This document shows, piece after piece, positions 59,776 to 64,000 of a DNA stretch of 64,000 bases. Under the pieces are notes generated by a model. The model did not search any database, was not told where the DNA came from, and saw only the letters and a program-made list of their open reading frames with translations. The stretch is from contig NZ_PQSU01000032.1 of NCBI RefSeq assembly GCF_002920615.1, positions 1 through 64,000 of the forward strand. The letters run 5' to 3'. The position numbers and the translations under genes are program-made. Source of the stretch: Streptomyces sp. Ru62 (GTDB lineage: Bacteria > Actinomycetota > Actinomycetes > Streptomycetales > Streptomycetaceae). Within the stretch, counting starts at the first letter, position 1; every line of letters starts with the position of its first letter.

Positions 59776-60389
59776 GCGCCCCCCACCGGCACGAACCGTA
59801 CGCGTGTACCCGGCTCCAGCAGGGCCGCAGGAACGCGTGCCGGGTCCCACAGCACCGTGTCCGTCGTGCCGATCAGTTGCCAGCCGCCGGGTGAGGAACG
59901 CGGGTAGACGCCGGTGTACGGGCCGGCCAGCGCCACGGCGCCGGCCGGGACCGCCGTGCGCGGGGTGGCGCGGCGCGGGACGTGGTAGCGCTCCGGCAGC
60001 CCGGTGAGATAACCGAAGCCGGGAGCGAAGCCGCAGAAGGCCACCGTGAACTCGGTGCCGGCGTGGACGCGGGCCACCTCCCGTTCCGGTACCTGCCAGT
60101 GCGCGGCGACCACCGCCAGGTCCGGGCCGTCGTACCGCACCGGCAGTTCGATCAGCTCGCGCGCGTGAGGAGGCACCTCCGGCACCCGCGTGCCGGTCAG
60201 TTCCGCCGCCCAGCGGGCCGGCTCGGCCAGCCCGTCGAGCAGCACCGTACGGGCCGCCGGGACGATCTCGCGCACGGTGAGCGTGCCCTCCGCGCGGCGC
60301 CGCAGCAGCTCCGCGTGCAGGGCCTGCGCCTCGTCCCCGGAGGCCACCTCGACGAGCAGCGCGTCGTCGCCGACGGGAAGTGCCCTCAC
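59772..60389 (-). CDS. pxpB: 5-oxoprolinase subunit B (KipI)
   Basis: 205 aa from GTG (complement of 60387-60389), overlapping the pxpA stop. Family motifs: VGDDALLVEVASGDEAQALHA at the start, FTVAFCGFAPGFGYLTGLPERYHVPRR (about residues 118-145) and VYPRSSPGGWQLIGTTD. It is the second subunit of the ATP-dependent 5-oxoprolinase and is related to the KinA inhibitor KipI of Bacillus. The GTGA and ATGA overlaps couple it to both neighbours. Confidence 0.94.
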   Translation of the reverse strand: MRALPVGDDALLVEVASGDEAQALHAELLRRRAEGTLTVREIVPAARTVLLDGLAEPARWAAELTGTRVPEVPPHARELIELPVRYDGPDLAVVAAHWQVPEREVARVHAGTEFTVAFCGFAPGFGYLTGLPERYHVPRRATPRTAVPAGAVALAGPYTGVYPRSSPGGWQLIGTTDTVLWDPARVPAALLEPGTRVRFVPVGGA

Positions 60390-61144
60390 GCGAACGCCTC
60401 CACCCGCACGCCCGCCGCCACCAGCCGTTCCCGCACCCGCCGGGCCAGGCCGACCGCGCCCGGTGTGTCGCCGTGCAGGCACAGCGACCGGGCGCGCACC
60501 TGGATCCGCGCGCCGGAGTGCGCGATGACCGCACCGGAGCGCGCGAGGCTCACCGAGCGCTCCACGACGGCGTCCGGGTCGGTCACCACGGCACCCTCGT
60601 GGCCGCGCGGCACGAGGGTGCCCTCGTCGGTGTACGCGCGGTCCGCGAAGGCCTCCGTGACGGCCGGCAGGCCGGCCTCCGCCGCCAGCTCCAGGAACCG
60701 CGAGCCGGGCAGGCCCAGCACCGGCAGCGAGGCGTCCGCCAGCCGCACGCCCTCGATCACCGCGCGGGCCTGTTCCTCGTCGTGCACGACCCGGTTGTAG
60801 AGCGCGCCGTGCGGTTTGACGTACGCCACGCGCGCCCCCGCCGCCCGCGCGAACACCTCCAAGGCACCGATCTGGTAGGCCACTTCGGCCGCCAGCTCGG
60901 CGGGCGGCACATCCATCGCGCGCCGCCCGAAACCGGCCAGGTCCCGGTAGGAGACCTGCGCGCCGATCGTCACCCCGCGCTCGGCCGCCCGTTCGCACAC
61001 CCGGCGCATGGTGGCCGCGTCCCCGGCGTGGAAGCCGCAGGCCACGTTGGCGCTGGTGACGACGGACAGGAGTTGTTCGTCGTCGGTCAGCCGCCAGCGG
61101 CCGAAGCCCTCGCCCAGGTCGGCGTTCAGATCGATCGCGGTCAT
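60386..61144 (-). CDS. pxpA: 5-oxoprolinase subunit A (LamB/YcsF family)
   Basis: 252 aa from ATG. DLNADLGEGFGRWRLTDDE at the start, then VTSANVACGFHAGDAATMRR (metal/catalytic His), VKPHGALYNRVVHDE and CLHGDTPGA near the C-terminus, all LamB/YcsF motifs. It carries the 5-oxoproline-hydrolysing site. It precedes pxpB with a 4-nt overlap and follows the DUF1445 gene after 70 nt. Confidence 0.95.
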   Translation of the reverse strand: MTAIDLNADLGEGFGRWRLTDDEQLLSVVTSANVACGFHAGDAATMRRVCERAAERGVTIGAQVSYRDLAGFGRRAMDVPPAELAAEVAYQIGALEVFARAAGARVAYVKPHGALYNRVVHDEEQARAVIEGVRLADASLPVLGLPGSRFLELAAEAGLPAVTEAFADRAYTDEGTLVPRGHEGAVVTDPDAVVERSVSLARSGAVIAHSGARIQVRARSLCLHGDTPGAVGLARRVRERLVAAGVRVEAFA

Positions 61145-61214
61145 GGTGTTCTCGCGTCTCCGGTTCTCGTGGAGTTCTCTTGTGCGCGGGGCCGGGGTTG
61201 CGGTACAGCCGGGC

Positions 61215-62054
61215 TCAGTCGACGCCGACCAGCCGGTACTGCTCGTCCCGTGCGTCGGTCAGGAACATCTGGCCCGGCGCGTGGGTGATCGCGAACGGCG
61301 GCCGGGAGGCCATCACGGCCGCCTGCGGGGTCACCCCGCAGGCCCAGAACACCGGGATGTCCCCGTCGGCGGCGGTCACCGGGTCGCCGAAGTCGGGCCG
61401 CCCGAGGTCCTCGATGCCGAGGGCCGCCGGGTCCCCGCAGTGCACCGGACCCCCGTGCACGGCCGGCAGCAGGCTGCTCTCCCGGATCGCCGCGCCCAGA
61501 CGCTCGGGCGGCACCGGCCGCATGGAGACCACCATCGGCCCGCGCAGCCGGCCCGCCTCCCGGCAGGCCCGGCTGGTCACGTACATCGGCACGTTCCGGC
61601 CCTGCTCGACGTGCCGGATCGGCACGCCCGCGCGGGCCAGCGCCCACTCGAAGGTGAAGCTGCACCCGAGCAGGAACGACACCAGGTCGTCCCGCCAGTA
61701 CGCGCGCGCGTCCGTGGGTTCGTCCACCAGCTCGCCGTCCTGCCACACCCGGTAGCGCGGCAGGTCGGTGCGCAGGTCGGCGCCCTCGGCGAGGACGGTC
61801 GCCGGGGAACCGGCGTCCGTGACGTCGAGCACGGGGCACGGCTTGGGGTTGCGCTGGCAGAACAGAAGCATGTCGTAGGCCCAGTCGGCGGGCACCGCGA
61901 TCAGGTTGGCCTGGGTGTGGCCCGCCGCGACGCCGGCGGTCGGCCCGGCCAGGCCGTCGCGGAAGCGGGCCCGCGCGGTTTCCGGGCTCCACGCGTGCGC
62001 GTGCGCGTCGACGGTGGTGACGGGCCGGTCCTCGGTACGGTTCACCCGCGTCAC
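61215..62054 (-). CDS. DUF1445 protein (D-glutamate cyclase-like putative hydro-lyase)
   Basis: 279 aa from GTG (complement of 62052-62054). Family motifs: ARARFRDGLAGPTAGVAAGHTQANLIAVP (about residues 30-58), YDMLLFCQRNPKPCPVLDVTD, and the C-terminal IPVFWACGVTPQAAVMASRPPFAITHAPGQM. The family (Pfam PF07286) is now linked to D-glutamate cyclase activity, which makes 5-oxo-D-proline from D-glutamate, although direct proof for single-domain bacterial forms is limited. Position with pxpABC and an MFS carrier supports that. It overlaps the MFS stop by 4 nt. Confidence 0.9.
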   Translation of the reverse strand: MTRVNRTEDRPVTTVDAHAHAWSPETARARFRDGLAGPTAGVAAGHTQANLIAVPADWAYDMLLFCQRNPKPCPVLDVTDAGSPATVLAEGADLRTDLPRYRVWQDGELVDEPTDARAYWRDDLVSFLLGCSFTFEWALARAGVPIRHVEQGRNVPMYVTSRACREAGRLRGPMVVSMRPVPPERLGAAIRESSLLPAVHGGPVHCGDPAALGIEDLGRPDFGDPVTAADGDIPVFWACGVTPQAAVMASRPPFAITHAPGQMFLTDARDEQYRLVGVD

Positions 62055-63376
62055 GCCAGCTCCTTCCCGCGGGTCTCCGGCAGCCCGAGCAGCGCCAGCG
62101 CGGCGAGGCCGTAGCCGATCGCACCGAAGACCAGCGCTCCGCCGACGCCCCAGCTGTCCGCCAGGAAGCCCACCAGCGTCGGGAACACCGCGCCCACCGC
62201 GCGGCCCGTGTTGTACGTGAAGCCCTGCCCGGTGCCGCGCACCGCCGTCGGGTACAGCTCGCTCAAGTAGGAGCCGAAGCCGCTGAAGATGGCCGACATG
62301 CAGAAGCCGAGCGGGAAACCCAGCACCAGCAGCAGGGTGTTGGCGCCGTGCGGGATGTTCGCGTACGCCAGGATGCACACCGCCGACAGCAGCGCGAACA
62401 GCCAGATGTTGTTCCGCCGGCCGAGCCGGTCGGTGAGGTGGCCGCCGGTCAGGTAGCCGAGGAAGGCGCCGGAGATCAGGAAGGCCAGGTAGCCGCCGGT
62501 GCCGACCACCGACAGACCGCGGTCGGACTTCAGGTACGTCGGCACCCAGGTCGCCAGCGTGTAGTAGCCGCCCTGCACGCCCGTGGAGAGCAGGCTCGCG
62601 AAGACCGTGGTGCGCAGCAGGCCGGGGGCGCCGTCCCGGCCGGCCGGCCGGAAGATCGCGGCGAACGAGCCCCGGCGCGGGTCCTGTTCACGGGCCGCGG
62701 TCGCCGTGGGGGCGTCGTGCACCGAGCGGCGCAGCCAGGCCACGAGCAGCGCCGGCAGCGCGCCGGTCCAGAACATCACCCGCCAGGCCAGGTCGTCGCC
62801 GGCGAAGGAGAACACCAGCGTGTAGACGACCGCCGCCAGTCCCCAGCCGACCGCCCAAGAGCTCTGGATCGCGCCGAGCGTACGGCCCCGGTGGCGCGCG
62901 CTCGCGTACTCGGCGACCAGGATCGCGCCGACCGCCCACTCGCCGCCGAAGCCGAGGCCCTGGAGGGCACGGAAGACCAGCAGGGTTTCGTAGGTGGGCG
63001 CGAAGCCGCAGGCGACGGTGAAGACGGCGTACGTGATCACCGTGATCATCAGGGCCCGGACGCGGCCCACCCGGTCCGCGATCACGCCGGCGGCGGCGCC
63101 GCCCACCGCCGAGACCACCAGGGTGACGGTGGTGAACAGGCCGGTCTGGCCGCTGCTGAGGCCGAAGTACGCCGAGAGCGCCACCATGCTCAGCGGCAAG
63201 GTGAAGTAGTCGTATGAATCCAGGGCATATCCGCCGAAAGCACCGGCGAACGCGCGTCGGCCGCGCGGGCCGAGGGCGCGCAGCCAGGTGAACGCGCCGT
63301 CCTCGGTGGCGTGTTCGGCCGGTCCCCGGCGGACGTCGGTGGAGGGCGCGGACCGGGGCGGTGGGGTCGTGCTCAT
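62051..63376 (-). CDS. MFS transporter (sugar/acid-type) of the oxoproline operon
   Basis: 441 aa from ATG (complement of 63374-63376), GAGGTG upstream. Twelve helices. GGYALDSYDYFTLPLSMVALSAYFG near residues 48-73, then DRVGRVRALMITV and the later RRSVHDAPTA loop; layout of the benzoate/sialate-type (AAHS-like) MFS branch. It probably imports 5-oxoproline or a related acid for the pxp enzymes. First gene of the leftward operon; a perfect 19-bp palindrome lies 61 bp upstream. Confidence 0.88.
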   Translation of the reverse strand: MSTTPPPRSAPSTDVRRGPAEHATEDGAFTWLRALGPRGRRAFAGAFGGYALDSYDYFTLPLSMVALSAYFGLSSGQTGLFTTVTLVVSAVGGAAAGVIADRVGRVRALMITVITYAVFTVACGFAPTYETLLVFRALQGLGFGGEWAVGAILVAEYASARHRGRTLGAIQSSWAVGWGLAAVVYTLVFSFAGDDLAWRVMFWTGALPALLVAWLRRSVHDAPTATAAREQDPRRGSFAAIFRPAGRDGAPGLLRTTVFASLLSTGVQGGYYTLATWVPTYLKSDRGLSVVGTGGYLAFLISGAFLGYLTGGHLTDRLGRRNNIWLFALLSAVCILAYANIPHGANTLLLVLGFPLGFCMSAIFSGFGSYLSELYPTAVRGTGQGFTYNTGRAVGAVFPTLVGFLADSWGVGGALVFGAIGYGLAALALLGLPETRGKELA

Positions 63377-63436
63377 GGGCACCTCGCAGAAGAGGGACGG
63401 AGGGTGCTGGGAAGTGAGCCGTGCGGAGCACCGTAG

Positions 63437-63455
63437 AGGATCGTTCAACGATCCT
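63437..63455. promoter_or_regulatory. Perfect 19-bp palindromic operator
   Basis: AGGATCGTT (63437-63445) and AACGATCCT (63447-63455) flank a single central C. The site lies in the 127-bp gap between the MFS and GntR starts. Size and symmetry suit a dimeric FCD-type GntR repressor. Autoregulation and control of the MFS-pxp operon are inferred. Confidence 0.85.
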
Positions 63456-63503
63456 TCAATACCCGTGTTGTTTCGTTCTGGTGTCTGCGATTGAATTCCG
63501 GGC

Positions 63504-64000
63504 ATGGCAGAGGAGCTGAGGGGACTGGCCGGCGACCGGGTCCTCCTGGGGCGTACGAGCACCGCGGAGCGCGTTTCGGACATCCTCAGAAGCCGCATCT
63601 CCGAGGGCTACTTCCCGCCCGGCACCCGGCTGTCCGAGGACAGCATCGGCGGGGCGCTCGGCGTCTCCCGCAACACCCTGCGCGAGGCGTTCCGGCTGCT
63701 CACCCACGAGCGCCTGCTGATCCACGAACTCAACCGGGGCGTGTTCGTCCGGGTCCTGACCGTCGAGGACGTGGAGGACATCTACCGCACGCGCTCCCTC
63801 GTCGAGTGCGCCGTCGTCCGCGGGCTGGGCGAACCGCCGTACCGGCTGGACGGGCTGGTCTCGGCGGTCGAGGAGGGGCGCACGGCGGCCGCGGAGCATG
63901 ACTGGAAAGGGCTGGGTACGGCCAACATCCACTTCCACCGGGAACTGGTCGCCCTGGCCGGCAGCGAGCGCACCGACGAGCTGATGCGCAGCGTCTTCGC
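63504..64000 (+). CDS. GntR-family regulator, FCD subgroup (runs off the window)
   Basis: At least 165 codons from ATG 63504; the 3' end lies outside the window. Winged HTH at about residues 20-80: AERVSDILRSRISEGYFPPGTRLSED, then IGGALGVSRNTLREAF. From about 90 the FCD all-helical domain begins (VEDVEDIYRTRSLVECAVV), with metal-binding His expected later, and HFHRELVALAGS is its typical middle motif. Likely repressor of the divergent MFS-DUF1445-pxp operon, with 5-oxoproline or glutamate as possible effector. Confidence 0.93.
   Translation, partial: MAEELRGLAGDRVLLGRTSTAERVSDILRSRISEGYFPPGTRLSEDSIGGALGVSRNTLREAFRLLTHERLLIHELNRGVFVRVLTVEDVEDIYRTRSLVECAVVRGLGEPPYRLDGLVSAVEEGRTAAAEHDWKGLGTANIHFHRELVALAGSERTDELMRSVF

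Noticed and set aside
1..64000. tRNA, rRNA, CRISPR array, prophage or insertion sequence
   Set aside because: I looked for tRNA-like folds, regularly spaced repeats with unique spacers, and transposase/integrase motifs, and found none. The tandem arrays lack spacers.

Overview
The window is chromosomal DNA from a Streptomyces (very high G+C, strong GC3 bias, many GTG starts, ATGA/GTGA stop-start overlaps, rbpA with a sigma-R promoter, DasR/chitinase-type promoters). Gene order from fmt and rsmB through the riboflavin operon, hisE-hisG, a GH18 chitinase, a polyprenol-phosphate mannose synthase and rbpA agrees with my memory of the conserved S. coelicolor core around SCO1470 down to SCO1410. 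I see no tRNA, rRNA, CRISPR, insertion sequence, prophage or biosynthetic gene cluster, so this is mostly core chromosome with small accessory pieces between housekeeping genes.

Layout. 0-8 kb: an HTH protein, fmt, rsmB, rpe, a SorC-type sugar-binding regulator, a secreted guanyl-RNase/barstar pair and guaB1 (GMP reductase type). 8-13 kb: a permease, an Lrp regulator, and DavA/DavB-like amidase and lysine 2-monooxygenase, together a probable L-lysine catabolic block. 13-20 kb: DUF5995, a nucleobase permease, an alginate lyase-like protein, a thioesterase and a divergent MFS/ROK pair with a clear operator. 20-28.5 kb: a small gene behind a chitinase-type promoter, an FMN riboswitch, ribE-ribM-ribBA-ribH, hisE, hisG, a PH-domain protein and two CNNM/CorC-type membrane proteins. 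28.5-47 kb: an EccA/CbxX-like AAA ATPase, a P-loop kinase, an amino acid permease, a Tat-exported C39 peptidase, a TetR regulator, a chitinase, an acyl-CoA dehydrogenase, an Lrp regulator, an amidohydrolase, ppm1, fxsA, rbpA and a UMF1-type MFS protein. 47-54.6 kb: a GDPD/YczE operon facing a MocR regulator (YczR type), a membrane ATPase-like protein whose P-loop lacks lysine, and ankyrin and HEAT-repeat proteins. 54.8-58.5 kb: two GT4 glycosyltransferases and an SGNH hydrolase. 58.6-64 kb: an oxoproline/glutamate operon (MFS, DUF1445, pxpA, pxpB, a 76-aa bridge ORF, pxpC) divergent from an FCD-type GntR regulator that runs off the end, with a perfect 19-bp palindrome between.

Most unusual signals. 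(1) The promoter region of the chitinase gene recurs almost unchanged, with both DasR-like boxes, in front of an unrelated 124-aa gene beside the riboflavin riboswitch. This is where I recall S. coelicolor having a second chitinase gene, so the chitinase may have been lost and its promoter kept. (2) A 57-bp (19-aa) tandem array sits at the coupled start of the SGNH hydrolase; one 56-bp copy puts the hydrolase out of frame with the coupled ATG, and restoring that base would restore one continuous frame. (3) A 76-aa ORF made largely of 11-aa repeats is inserted between pxpB and pxpC, with 4-nt overlaps at both ends. (4) The RNase of the RNase/barstar pair has a lipoprotein-type signal and lacks the family disulfide. 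Short GC-rich tandem arrays at gene ends recur through the window and look like a habit of this strain.
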